A stretch of DNA of 64,000 nt, from NCBI RefSeq assembly GCF_012911565.1, contig NZ_JAAMPU010000107.1:467800-531799 (forward strand). The letters run 5' to 3'. The DNA is from Flavobacterium silvaticum (GTDB lineage: Bacteria > Bacteroidota > Bacteroidia > Flavobacteriales > Flavobacteriaceae). Made by a program: the position numbers and the translations under genes. Every line of letters starts with the position of its first letter. Within the stretch, counting starts at the first letter, position 1. The notes below the pieces were generated by a model, which had not been told where the DNA came from, did no database searches, and was given only the letters and a program-made list of their open reading frames with translations. Below, piece by piece: positions 1 to 7,464 of the stretch.

Positions 1-579
1 AAAATGACTGATTCGTACAACCAGAATGCATCGGCTGGATATATTTCTTATGCCGCTCCTGAACGCGCGCTGAATGTGATTCCAACAACTGACATCCACA
101 ATGAGAATACGGTTGACATTACATCTCTTTCACTGGCAAAAAACTTTACTTTCTTTGCCAACCCCGAAGGTTTTTCTTCCAAAGCCGAATTTGTCTCTAC
201 GGTGGCTTCGACGAATTACGATGCCATAATCATCGATTTATTTTACGATGGGGAACAATTGACGGCTACGGATGTAAATCAATTGAAATACAAAGCCAAC
301 GGCGGAAAGCGTCTCGTGATTTGTTATATGTCGATTGGAGAAGCGGAAGATTACAGATATTATTGGGATACAGGCTGGACAACATCGCCTCCGTCATGGC
401 TTGCTGCTGAAAATCCGGATTGGCCCGGAAATTTCAAAGTCCGTTACTGGGACGAAAATTGGCAACAGTATATTTTCGGATCGGCCGACTCTTATTTATC
501 GAGGATCAAATCAAGCGGTTTCGATGGTGTTTACCTCGATATTATCGACGCTTTCGAATACTTTGAAAACAATGGTTAG
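1..579 (+). CDS. GH114-like (endo-alpha-1,4-polygalactosaminidase type) protein, 5' partial
   Basis: The reading frame is open to the first base, so the true start and any signal peptide lie outside the window. The visible 191 residues look like the TIM-barrel of the GH114 / TM1410-like family: a hydrophobic strand ending YDAIIIDLFYDG, then RLVICYMSIGEAEDYRYYW, and near the end FDGVYLDIIDAFEYF, where family acidic residues at strand ends are expected. Known members hydrolyse galactosaminogalactan-type polymers or are uncharacterised; the substrate here is unknown. The family is usually longer than what follows the last motif, and the frame stops soon after FEYFENNG, so the 3' end may be truncated. 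The stop overlaps the stop of the convergent downstream gene by 4 bp. Confidence 0.65.
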   Translation, partial: KMTDSYNQNASAGYISYAAPERALNVIPTTDIHNENTVDITSLSLAKNFTFFANPEGFSSKAEFVSTVASTNYDAIIIDLFYDGEQLTATDVNQLKYKANGGKRLVICYMSIGEAEDYRYYWDTGWTTSPPSWLAAENPDWPGNFKVRYWDENWQQYIFGSADSYLSRIKSSGFDGVYLDIIDAFEYFENNG

Positions 580-1049
580 GAATCCATTACGTTTTTTAAC
601 TGGCGATAAAATTCTCCGTCGCTTAAAATGGCACCTTGTTGAATCAAACCAAAAATATCGGCATTCCTATCACCTGAAAAGATTTTTGTCCCGATACGGA
701 TTTCAATGGCATCGGTGAATAAATTGTCTCCGAGGTATTTCATTCCTTCTATCGTCAGTAAATCGACTTTCGGATCCGGGCAATGCAAGACTATGGAATG
801 CATTTCGGCCTCATCGCAATTAAAAAGAAAGCCATGGCTTTTGGAGAAATGTTCGAGGAATTGAGCCTGAGACAATACGCCTTCCCAAATTAAGTCGCTG
901 AATACATCGAGTTCCTGTTCCGCTATTTGGGGCTGATTGGTTTTGATAGTATCCCACTCGTTTTTGTCGATGGATTGCGTCGCCAGGAAATTTATGAATT
1001 CTGTATGTAGGGCTTCGAATTGCTCTTTGGTGAGACGGGCGTATTTCAT
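576..1049 (-). CDS. DUF6495-type conserved flavobacterial protein
   Basis: A 157-residue soluble protein without signal peptide or membrane segment. It begins MKYARLTKEQFEALHTEF and carries the acidic stretch AEQELDVFSDLIWEGVL, which I recognise from a small family restricted to Flavobacteriia (DUF6495 from memory). No catalytic motif is visible, and its function is unknown. It stands alone on the minus strand, with a good Bacteroidetes promoter directly upstream, and converges with the GH114-like gene with a 4-bp overlap at the stops. The family assignment rests on recollection of the N-terminal sequence and has not been searched. Confidence 0.75.
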   Translation of the reverse strand: MKYARLTKEQFEALHTEFINFLATQSIDKNEWDTIKTNQPQIAEQELDVFSDLIWEGVLSQAQFLEHFSKSHGFLFNCDEAEMHSIVLHCPDPKVDLLTIEGMKYLGDNLFTDAIEIRIGTKIFSGDRNADIFGLIQQGAILSDGEFYRQLKNVMDS

Positions 1050-1074
1050 TTGGTTTATTGTTTTTCGCTTTGCC

Positions 1075-1105
1075 CAAAATTAGACACTAAGACCCGAAGA
1101 CGCAA
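1075..1105 (-). promoter_or_regulatory. Bacteroidetes-type promoter of the DUF6495-type gene
   Basis: On the minus strand the -7 element TAATTTTG (1075-1082) matches TAnnTTTG exactly and a TTG (1103-1105) lies 20 bp upstream, the usual spacing for the flavobacterial primary sigma factor. The predicted leader to the ATG is about 20 nt. Confidence 0.6.
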
Positions 1106-1227
1106 AGTTTTTTATTTTATCGAAGACGAAGATCATGCTTCGCATCTTTTGAAGGGACGGGTCATTTTATATTTTTTTTGCCACGAATACGCTAAGGCAT
1201 GAGGAAAGTTCCTGAAATTTTCGAAGC

Positions 1228-1267
1228 CTAGCCGCACGTACCTATAGCTATAGGTACGTGCGGCTAG
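1228..1267. repeat. 40-bp perfect palindrome
   Basis: Each base from 1228 to 1247 pairs with its partner from 1267 back to 1248, with no central spacer; the centre is TATAGCTATA. With one bulged C at 1227 the match continues three bases further (AAG/CTT). There is no T-run on either side, so it does not look like an intrinsic terminator. It could be a cruciform-forming site or a protein-binding site. Confidence 0.85.
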
Positions 1268-1504
1268 CTTTTGGCAGGTAAAGTCGATATTTTGCTGGTT
1301 TATGAGGGCGATTAAAAACCCGGGCAATGCGAATAGTGCTAAGCAAAAGCCAGGAGAAGTCTTGAAAAATACAATTTGCCGACAAAACTAATAGCGGGCA
1401 GCCGAAATATACTTCAAAAAACTGATGCATTAATTTGCTTAAAGATACATCCGGCTAACCTAATCCAAAAAAATCCAATTTTCCAATAAAAAGAAACTCC
1501 AATA

Positions 1505-1590
1505 TTTAACATTTGGTACATAAAAAATGTATGCAGGATATTTCAGGATTTTGTAGGGACAACATTGGCCCCTCCCCGGTAGCAAGTTAC
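1505..1590 (+). repeat. Dispersed 86-bp repeat, copy A
   Basis: This segment aligns without gaps to 32205-32290. Shared blocks are TTTAAC, GNTACATAAAAAATGTA, TTTTGTAGGGACA and CATTGGCNCCTCCCCNGT followed by GCAA. The middle 20 bp are diverged but keep their length. It lies downstream of the rplI terminator, between convergent-side features, and encodes no protein. Confidence 0.75.
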
Positions 1591-1654
1591 CCATTCAACA
1601 AATACGCTGTTTACAGAAAAAATGCATCAAATCTTAAATTTCGATTTTGACCAT

Positions 1655-1687
1655 AAAAAAACCTCTCCAAAATTGAAGAGGTTTTAA
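1655..1687 (-). terminator. Intrinsic terminator of rpsF-rpsR-rplI
   Basis: The arms AAAACCTCT (1658-1666) and AGAGGTTTT (1677-1685) form a 9-bp stem. On the minus strand the stem is followed by a T-run (A-run at 1655-1660 on the plus strand). It lies 20 bp past the rplI stop. Confidence 0.8.
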
Positions 1688-1705
1688 TCTATAATCGAAA
1701 AAAGA

Positions 1706-2155
1706 TTAAGCCTGCGCCTGCTCAGCTACGATCTCATAAGGAAGATCAACAACCACATCACGGTGCAAACGAACGCTTGCATTATATTTTCCAGTGCGTT
1801 TCACGATTCCGGAAGTGATGTATTTACGGTCGATGCTATGTCCTGCTTTTTCCAATTCCTCAGCAAGGTTAGCGTTAGTAACAGAACCGAAAAGTTTGTC
1901 ACCACCAGCCTTAGAAGAAATTTTGATTTCAAGAGCTTTAAGCGCTTCTGCCAGTTTCTTGGCATCGTCAACCAATTTAGCTTCTTTATGTGCTTTTTGC
2001 TTCAGGTTTTCGGCCAATACTTTCTTTGCAGACGGTGTAGCCAAATGAGCAAATCCTTGCGGGATCAAAAAGTTACGACCGTATCCCGGTTTTACAGATA
2101 CGATATCGTCTTTGAATCCTAAATTCTGAACGTCTTGTTTTAAGATCAATTCCAT
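1706..2155 (-). CDS. rplI: 50S ribosomal protein L9 (bL9)
   Basis: A 149-residue protein, the normal length for bL9. The N-terminal domain MELILKQDVQNLGFKDDIV with VKPGYGRNFLIPQGFA is the family signature that binds 23S rRNA near the L1 stalk. A long charged connecting helix (residues about 45-75) leads to the C-terminal domain with KLFGSVTNANLAEEL. It is the last gene of the rpsF-rpsR-rplI operon, separated from rpsR by 71 bp, and is followed directly by an intrinsic terminator. The start is the only ATG fitting the conserved N-terminus. Confidence 0.97.
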   Translation of the reverse strand: MELILKQDVQNLGFKDDIVSVKPGYGRNFLIPQGFAHLATPSAKKVLAENLKQKAHKEAKLVDDAKKLAEALKALEIKISSKAGGDKLFGSVTNANLAEELEKAGHSIDRKYITSGIVKRTGKYNASVRLHRDVVVDLPYEIVAEQAQA

Positions 2156-2226
2156 GTTGATGTCCTTTTTAAGAAGTTAGGCGCTTTAAGCAGCCAACAA
2201 CTATTGTTTATTATATTTCTAATTAA

Positions 2227-2523
2227 TTATTTAAGCAAATCGGCAACGTAAGGCATCAAAGCCAAATGACGTGCACGTTTTACGGCTACTGAAACTTTTC
2301 TCTGGAATTTCAGTGAAGTTCCTGTCAAACGACGTGGAAGAATCTTTCCTTGCTCGTTTACGAATTTCAAAAGGAAATCAGGATCTTTATAATCAACATA
2401 CTTGATACCTGCTTTTTTGAAACGGCAGTATTTTTTCTGTTTGTTGGTCTCGATGTTTAGCGGTGTCAAATAACGGATATCTCCGTCTTTCTTACCTTTT
2501 GCAGATTGTTCGATAGTTGCCAT
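2227..2523 (-). CDS. rpsR: 30S ribosomal protein S18 (bS18)
   Basis: A 98-residue small-subunit protein that pairs with S6 on the platform of the 30S subunit. The conserved core [22 protein letters not shown], then the [15 protein letters not shown] segment and the basic tail [18 protein letters not shown] are all present. Its ATG overlaps the rpsF stop by one base (TAATG), which suggests translational coupling so that S6 and S18 are made in equal amounts. The 20-odd residue basic N-terminal extension is usual in Bacteroidetes. Confidence 0.97.
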   Translation of the reverse strand: MATIEQSAKGKKDGDIRYLTPLNIETNKQKKYCRFKKAGIKYVDYKDPDFLLKFVNEQGKILPRRLTGTSLKFQRKVSVAVKRARHLALMPYVADLLK

Positions 2524-2879
2524 TATGCGGTAGCAGTTGAGTTAGCGTTAGACTTTTGTTTTGCTCTTCTTCTTTCGGCCCATGACACAGCGTGCTTGTC
2601 AAGTGCTACAGTAAGGAAACGCATCACGCGCTCATCGCGACGGAACTCAGTTTCAAACGGCAACAGGATTTCTCCCGGAGCTGTAAATTGGAACAAATGG
2701 TAAAAACCACTTTTCTTGTGCTGGATCTCGTAAGCCATTTTTTTCAGGCCCCAATCCTCTTCGGCAATGAACTCGGCTCCTCTTGAAGTAAGAAAATCCT
2801 TGAACTTGCTTACTGTTTCCTTTACCTGGACGTCAGATAAAACGGGATTCAAAATGAAAACAGTTTCGTAATGATTCAT
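2523..2879 (-). CDS. rpsF: 30S ribosomal protein S6 (bS6)
   Basis: A 118-residue ferredoxin-like protein that binds S18 in the 30S platform. Family signatures are the start [19 protein letters not shown], the strand [20 protein letters not shown] and [16 protein letters not shown]. The tail after residue 103 ([16 protein letters not shown]) is low-complexity and basic, as often in this phylum. It is the first gene of the operon with rpsR and rplI. A strong promoter lies about 30 bp upstream, leaving a leader too short for an obvious S6:S18 autoregulatory hairpin. Confidence 0.97.
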   Translation of the reverse strand: MNHYETVFILNPVLSDVQVKETVSKFKDFLTSRGAEFIAEEDWGLKKMAYEIQHKKSGFYHLFQFTAPGEILLPFETEFRRDERVMRFLTVALDKHAVSWAERRRAKQKSNANSTATA

Positions 2880-2910
2880 AAAAACGATATTGATTATTTA
2901 AAAATGTCCG

Positions 2911-2940
2911 CAAAAGTAGTAATTCAATTTTAATATGCAA
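2911..2940 (-). promoter_or_regulatory. Promoter of the rpsF operon
   Basis: Reading the minus strand, TTG (2938-2940) is followed after 19 bp by TACTTTTG (2911-2918), an exact match to the Bacteroidetes TTG-N19-TAnnTTTG promoter. The predicted leader is about 25 nt. Confidence 0.75.
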
Positions 2941-3048
2941 GCGAAAAAGCAAAATATTCGTTGTATCGCAAAAAAAGCCGATAAACATTAGGTGGCGAAG
3001 AAAAAACTATTTACTTTCGCCTTACCAAATCTATTAATAAATTAAAGT

Positions 3049-3744
3049 ATGAAACTAAATTGTGTCGTTGTAGATGACAGCTCGATCCAGAGGATGATCA
3101 TCGCAAAGTTAGTGAATAATCACCCCAACTTACATTTAGTGGGTGATTTTTCCAATGCAATTGAGGCTAAAAGCAGCATGTCGGTTCATACCGTTGACCT
3201 AATCTTCCTTGATATCGAAATGCCGGTTATTTCCGGATTCGACTTTCTGGATGGATTGAAAGTGAAACCCCAGATCATTTTCATTACATCAAAAGCCGAA
3301 TATGCGATGAAGGCCTTTGATTATGATGCAACGGACTACCTACAGAAACCGATTGCTCTTGACCGCTTCAATGCATCTGTAAAAAGAGCTATGGATTTCC
3401 ATATGCTTAAGAAAGAAAACCAGGAAGAAGACGGAGAACACATCTTTATTAAGAGCAATCTTAAAAAGCTGAAAATCTTCACCTCAAAGATCAAATGGAT
3501 CGAGGCTTTCGGCGACTATGTCAAAGTGGTTACGGAAGAAGACAGCAACCTGGTATTGTCAACGATGAAGTCGTTCGAGAAGGAATTGTCAAAAGACAAG
3601 TTCATCCGCGTCCACAAATCGTACATTATCAATATTGATAAGGTCGAGCGTTTCAACAGCAAGTTCGCCGAGATTGGCCTGACCAAGATTCCGTTAAGCC
3701 GGAACAAGAAAGACGATCTGATCCGCGCGTTGGCAATCGCCTAA
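3049..3744 (+). CDS. LytTR-family response regulator (LytR/AlgR type)
   Basis: A 231-residue two-component response regulator. The receiver domain (about 1-115) has the acidic pair D9-D10, the phosphoacceptor D55 in LIFLDIEMP, T80 and the conserved K100 in DYLQKP. The LytTR DNA-binding domain (about 132-231) contains IKWIEAFGDYVKVV and FIRVHKSYIINIDKVERF, typical of the family. It binds direct-repeat operators in known members. No partner kinase is adjacent. A -7-like TACTTTCG lies at 3012-3019. The stop overlaps that of the convergent priA by 3 bp, and its likely terminator sits inside the priA coding end. Confidence 0.92.
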   Translation: MKLNCVVVDDSSIQRMIIAKLVNNHPNLHLVGDFSNAIEAKSSMSVHTVDLIFLDIEMPVISGFDFLDGLKVKPQIIFITSKAEYAMKAFDYDATDYLQKPIALDRFNASVKRAMDFHMLKKENQEEDGEHIFIKSNLKKLKIFTSKIKWIEAFGDYVKVVTEEDSNLVLSTMKSFEKELSKDKFIRVHKSYIINIDKVERFNSKFAEIGLTKIPLSRNKKDDLIRALAIA

Positions 3745-6194
3745 TAAAAATCCACATTGACCGTAACCTTGACCGGCCGGAATTGTGAAATGGACTCAAA
3801 ACTATCCAGTATGCGCTGGATAGTTTTTTTTGTGCCTGACAGTGGCGTTTCCTGCGGGATTTTTATCAGAATGTTCCTTATATATTCATTTCTGATCCTG
3901 GCAACTGTCGGTTCTTCCGGCCCAAGCACAGGAATATTGATTTGCTGGCGCAGTACGTTTGCCGTCCATTGTGCCGCTTCTTTTACTTTATCGTAATCCC
4001 GATGCCGGAACGTAAGCCTCAGCAATCGCGCATAGGGCGGATAATGATAGATATGCCGTTCGTGCAGCTGATCCCTATACATAGGAACATAGTCATTCGC
4101 CGTTACCTGACGCACAATCGTATGTGTCGGGTTATACGTCTGAATCAGAACCTTTCCCTGTTTTTGCGAACGGCCTGCCCTACCTGCAACCTGTGTCATC
4201 ATCTGGAAACTTCTTTCGAGTGCACGGAAATCCGGATGATACAACATCGTATCGGCATTCATGATACCAACAAGGCTGACGTTATCGAAGTCAAGCCCTT
4301 TGGCCAGCATCTGCGTGCCGACAAGAATATCGATGTCACGTTCGCGGAATTCATGGATCAGTTTCTCGAAAGCGAATTTGCCACGTGTCGTATCCTGATC
4401 CATACGCGCCGTTTTAGCCGATGGAAAAATCTCCTTTAATTCCAGTTCTATCTGTTCGGTTCCAAAGCCTTTGGTCTGTAATTCCGGGCTATGACAAGCG
4501 TGGCAATGCGTCGGAAATGCCATGGACGAACCGCAATAATGGCAACGCAACTGGCCTTTCGCCTTATGGTAGGTAAGACTCACATCGCACTGGGTACAAT
4601 GCGGGACATGACCGCAACTCATGCATTCCAAAACAGGCGAATAGCCGCGTCGGTTCTGGAAAAGAATGACTTGTTCCTTTGCATCGAGTGCCGATTTGAT
4701 TCCTTCAATCAATTCCTGGCTGAAATGACCGGTCATTTTTTTACGGAAATAGGAATCCTTGAGATCGATGACACTGACTTCTGGCAAAGTGGCATTCCCG
4801 TATCGTTCCGATAATTCCACCAAACCGAACTTACCGCTTTTGGCATTGAAATACGACTCTATTGACGGTGTTGCAGAACCCAAAAGCACTTTCGCCCCAA
4901 AATATGTCGCGAGTACAATCGATGCATCACGCGCATGATAACGCGGTGCCGGATCTTGTTGCTTGAACGTCTGTTCGTGTTCCTCGTCAATGATAATCAA
5001 TCCGAGCGATTTGAATGGAAGGAACAAAGCCGACCTTGCTCCTATCACGACCTGTGCTTTTTCTGAAGATTCCAAAATCTGGTTCCACACCTCGATGCGT
5101 TCGTTGGATGTATATCTGGAATGATAAACGGCGACCTTATTGCCAAAATGAGCCGTGAGCCGCATGACCAACTGAGCTGTTAGTACTATTTCCGGCAGCA
5201 GATACAAAACCTGTGAACCCGATTCTATGACGCGCTCGATGATTTTGATGTAGACTTCGGTTTTACCGCTTGACGTGACACCGTGCATTAAACTGACATC
5301 ATGGCTTTTGAAACTTTCGAGGATTGATTCAAAAGCTTCATCTTGGGCCGGACTTAACTGCAGATCTCGATTTTCCTGTCTGTCCGAAAAATCGACGCGG
5401 TCACGTTGCAGGTAATATTCCTCAAAGATTTCTTTCTCTATCAAAGACTTGAGCTGTACCGCCGATGCGCCACTTTCCTCCAAAAGTCTGGTAACGGGAA
5501 TGGCTTGCCTTTCCGAAGCCTTGAGTTGAAAATACTGCAATAAAATATCTTTCTGTTTGGGTGCATTTTTGAGCAGTTCCAACAGCATTTCAAGGTTGTC
5601 GCCATTTTCGAATTCAGGGAAAAGCCGGATGTATCGTTTAAGTTTGGGCTTGTAGTTTTCAGATACGATCTCTTCAAGCGAAACCAGTTTTTTCGCCATC
5701 ATTTTCTTGATGACGGGAAATACGGTCTTCTTACCCAAAATCGTCAGTACTTCCTGGATTTTGATGGAACTTTGTTTTTTGAGCGCTTCGATGACAGCGG
5801 CTTCATCTGAATCCAATTCCATGGTTTCCGGCAAAACGTCCGGATTCAGCCGGATCAGTGTTTCGCTTTCGAGCAACAATCCGGATGGCATCGCGCTTCT
5901 GTACACATCCCCTATCGCACACATATAATAGGACGCAATCCATTTCCAGTGTTCGATTTGTTCCGGAGTTACCGTTGGCGTTTCATCAAGGATCTGGTCG
6001 ATTGGTTTTGCCTCGTATAAAGTCGGCGCATTGGAATGCAATTCAATGGCAAGTGCCGTATAAATCTTGTTCTTACCGAAAGGTACAGCCAGTCGCATTC
6101 CGGGAACGATACGCCGGGCATCGTGTTCGGAAACCTCATAGGTAAACGTTTTGTTCAGATTGAGCGGAAGGATGACTTCGACGAATGCAGGCAT
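3741..6194 (-). CDS. priA: Primosomal replication protein N' (PriA helicase)
   Basis: An 817-residue DEXH helicase that recognises stalled forks and reloads the replicative helicase. Domains run as expected: N-terminal DNA-binding region (1-110), winged-helix linker, helicase core with Walker A GVTSSGKT (305-312) and Walker B DEEH (403-406), zinc-binding insert with eight cysteines at 524, 527, 533, 536, 551, 554, 564 and 567, then GTQMLAKGLDFDNVSLVG and QVAGRAGR motifs and the C-terminal domain. Length fits Bacteroidetes PriA. It appears monocistronic. The last 30 codons also encode, on the opposite strand, a terminator hairpin for the convergent response regulator. Confidence 0.97.
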   Translation of the reverse strand: MPAFVEVILPLNLNKTFTYEVSEHDARRIVPGMRLAVPFGKNKIYTALAIELHSNAPTLYEAKPIDQILDETPTVTPEQIEHWKWIASYYMCAIGDVYRSAMPSGLLLESETLIRLNPDVLPETMELDSDEAAVIEALKKQSSIKIQEVLTILGKKTVFPVIKKMMAKKLVSLEEIVSENYKPKLKRYIRLFPEFENGDNLEMLLELLKNAPKQKDILLQYFQLKASERQAIPVTRLLEESGASAVQLKSLIEKEIFEEYYLQRDRVDFSDRQENRDLQLSPAQDEAFESILESFKSHDVSLMHGVTSSGKTEVYIKIIERVIESGSQVLYLLPEIVLTAQLVMRLTAHFGNKVAVYHSRYTSNERIEVWNQILESSEKAQVVIGARSALFLPFKSLGLIIIDEEHEQTFKQQDPAPRYHARDASIVLATYFGAKVLLGSATPSIESYFNAKSGKFGLVELSERYGNATLPEVSVIDLKDSYFRKKMTGHFSQELIEGIKSALDAKEQVILFQNRRGYSPVLECMSCGHVPHCTQCDVSLTYHKAKGQLRCHYCGSSMAFPTHCHACHSPELQTKGFGTEQIELELKEIFPSAKTARMDQDTTRGKFAFEKLIHEFRERDIDILVGTQMLAKGLDFDNVSLVGIMNADTMLYHPDFRALERSFQMMTQVAGRAGRSQKQGKVLIQTYNPTHTIVRQVTANDYVPMYRDQLHERHIYHYPPYARLLRLTFRHRDYDKVKEAAQWTANVLRQQINIPVLGPEEPTVARIRNEYIRNILIKIPQETPLSGTKKTIQRILDSFESISQFRPVKVTVNVDFY
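3799..3831 (+). terminator. Intrinsic terminator of the LytTR gene, embedded in priA
   Basis: AAACTATCCAG (3799-3809) and CTGGATAGTTT (3816-3826) form an 11-bp perfect stem with a 6-nt loop, followed on the plus strand by a run of eight or more T. It lies about 55 bp past the response-regulator stop but entirely within the last codons of the antisense priA gene. Confidence 0.75.
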
Positions 6195-6550
6195 TATGCA
6201 AAGTTAATCGACAAGGATCAATAGACAATAATCTTTTGTTTTAGTAGATTGTATTGATTCCCGTCAGGATGATAAAACTGTGGCAATTATATGTGTGGAC
6301 TTTTAAATCTCCACAACATAATGTGCCACAATCGATCCGAAAGCTTTTATGAGCCGTAGCCCTGAATCGATCCGTTAGCTTTTTGAAATTGAGACCGATG
6401 TTTATAGTTTTGTGAGAGCGACCCAATAAGCCGAAAGAAATCCTGTAAAACACGGGCTAAACAAGAAATCCAGAAGCGGGCAGCAGGATCCGATCTTCTG
6501 CGAACCGGCAGTAGCCTTTAACTTTCCAAACCATCCTGATCCTTTGAGTC
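6195..6550. other. Gene-free region between priA and rnpB with a decayed repeat
   Basis: No coding sequence is supported. Two near-identical 19-bp segments, AATCGATCCG followed by two or three variable bases and AGCTTTT, lie at about 6330 and 6364. A decayed copy of the hairpin element described near 40.2 kb occupies 6391-6484 on the minus strand. The rest has no recognisable signal. Confidence 0.5.
6391..6484 (-). repeat. Decayed copy of the dispersed hairpin element
   Basis: On the minus strand the order CTGCCCGCT (6476-6484), then GGCTTATTGGGTCGCTC in place of the element loop (6416-6433) and ACATCGGTCTC (6391-6401) follows the intact copies. The distance from the first block to the loop is 51 bp, against 52 and 48 in the copies at 40.15 and 63.48 kb. 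The stem arms beside the loop no longer pair. Confidence 0.45.
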
Positions 6551-6664
6551 TTTTCCAACTTTCCCGACTTTCCCGACTTTCCCGACTTTCCCGACTTTCC
6601 GGACTTTCCCGACTTTTCCGACTTTTCCGACTTTTCCACTCCCGATCTCCCGATCTCCCGAACT
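6551..6664. repeat. 9-bp minisatellite (ACTTTCCCG units) plus 8-bp units
   Basis: About nine head-to-tail copies of a 9-bp unit read ACTTTCCCG on the plus strand, with variants ACTTTCCGG and ACTTTTCCG towards the rnpB side, then three copies of the 8-bp CCCGATCT. Because the period is a multiple of three, all frames across it stay open; the resulting SGKSGK-like or SRLSRL-like peptides are artefacts of the repeat. Confidence 0.9.
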
Positions 6665-6677
6665 CCAAACTAAAAAA

Positions 6678-6983
6678 AAGCAGGCCTGTAAGCCGGGTTC
6701 TGTACTCTCACGAGCCCTTATCATTTATCTGGACCGAACGTTGCCGTACGGTTCTATCTGCCTACCCTCCGTCAACGGACGAGCCGCCCTTAACTGACGG
6801 TATACTTGGCATTTCACCGCATAGAGTTTACCTGGTTTCACTACAGCCGAACTGTACTTGCTTTCTGTTGCACTTGTCCTCCATCAAATTGCTCTGACGT
6901 GACGGGCGTTACCCGCTATGCTGCCCTATGGTGCCCGGACTTTCCTCCGTTTCATTGCTGAAACAGCGATAAGGCGGCCTGCG
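6678..6983 (-). ncRNA. rnpB: RNase P RNA (bacterial class A)
   Basis: The catalytic RNA of ribonuclease P, which cuts the 5' leader from pre-tRNA. The minus strand contains the universal core GAAACGGAGGAAAGTCCGGG near the 5' end and AGAACCCGGCTTACAGGCC near the 3' end. The 5' GCAGGCC pairs with the 3' GGCCTGC to close helix P1. Length of about 306 nt is short but within the range of Bacteroidetes class A RNAs. A promoter ends just 5 bp upstream of the predicted 5' end. A run of T follows the 3' end on the minus strand, then a 9-bp tandem repeat. Confidence 0.95.
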
Positions 6984-6986
6984 GTG

Positions 6987-7020
6987 CAAAGCTACATCTA
7001 TGTCGGTGCTTATCCTACAA
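6987..7020 (-). promoter_or_regulatory. Promoter of rnpB
   Basis: The minus strand shows TTG (7018-7020), a 23-bp spacer and TAGCTTTG (6987-6994), an exact TAnnTTTG -7 element placed so that transcription would begin at the first base of helix P1. Confidence 0.7.
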
Positions 7021-7137
7021 CTTTTGATATAAATAGTATAAGGGCAAAAAAGTGGCGGTTTTTTAATTTTCAACATAGAAATCCAATAGGTTTCGAAATA
7101 GTCAGAACAAAACAGTAAATTCTTAAACCAAACAATT

Positions 7138-7443
7138 ATGGAACGTCAGATGTATCATTACGCCACCGTCTCAAAAGCCCTTGAAGAATTGAATGCCAAA
7201 GGGTTTACGATAGATTACAATTTGGACGAATCACGCATCGTAAATAATCCCGACGATTTTGAAATTGTCCATATCTACAGATACGAAGGCGAAAGCGATC
7301 CGGGAGATGAAGCCACAGTCTACGGCATCAAATCCAAAAACGGCGAAAACGGCGTATTCGTTGCCGGTGATTTATCGCTTGGAGAAACAAATGCTACGAA
7401 AGTACTACATGACCTGAGCATCAAAGGCCGTCAGGAAGCTTAA
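7138..7443 (+). CDS. Small conserved protein of unknown function
   Basis: A 101-residue acidic soluble protein without signal peptide. The segment [26 protein letters not shown] followed by GVFVAGDL is a pattern I have seen in short Bacteroidetes proteins; some database entries call them phosphoribosylpyrophosphate synthetase, but no PRPP-binding motif is present and that name is not supported. It starts [19 protein letters not shown] and lies 21 bp before the topoisomerase IB gene, so the two may be co-transcribed. Confidence 0.75.
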   Translation: MERQMYHYATVSKALEELNAKGFTIDYNLDESRIVNNPDDFEIVHIYRYEGESDPGDEATVYGIKSKNGENGVFVAGDLSLGETNATKVLHDLSIKGRQEA

Positions 7444-7464
7444 TTCCCTGCTCCCAAAATCCAT

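Larger units (their letters stand above)
1106..1654. other. Gene-free intergenic region with palindrome and repeats
   Basis: No convincing coding sequence is present here. The stretch holds a 40-bp perfect palindrome (1228-1267), a 14-bp core (1388-1401) identical in reverse to the start of the hairpin element near 40.15 kb, and one copy of an 86-bp dispersed repeat (1505-1590). The short frames across it are AT-rich chance openings or products of the palindrome. Confidence 0.6.

Noticed and set aside
1228..1267. Intrinsic terminator for an unseen gene
   Set aside because: There is no T-run on either strand and no gene ending next to it.
6402..6897. Several overlapping open frames on both strands with SRESRES, SGKSGK or SRLSRL repeats
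   Set aside because: They are the translation of the 9-bp DNA repeat and part of the rnpB sequence; the period divisible by three keeps every frame open, and no start or family supports them.
6678..7118. Open frames across 6.7-7.1 kb on the plus strand
   Set aside because: They run over the RNase P RNA gene in antisense and its promoter; the RNA identification is secure.
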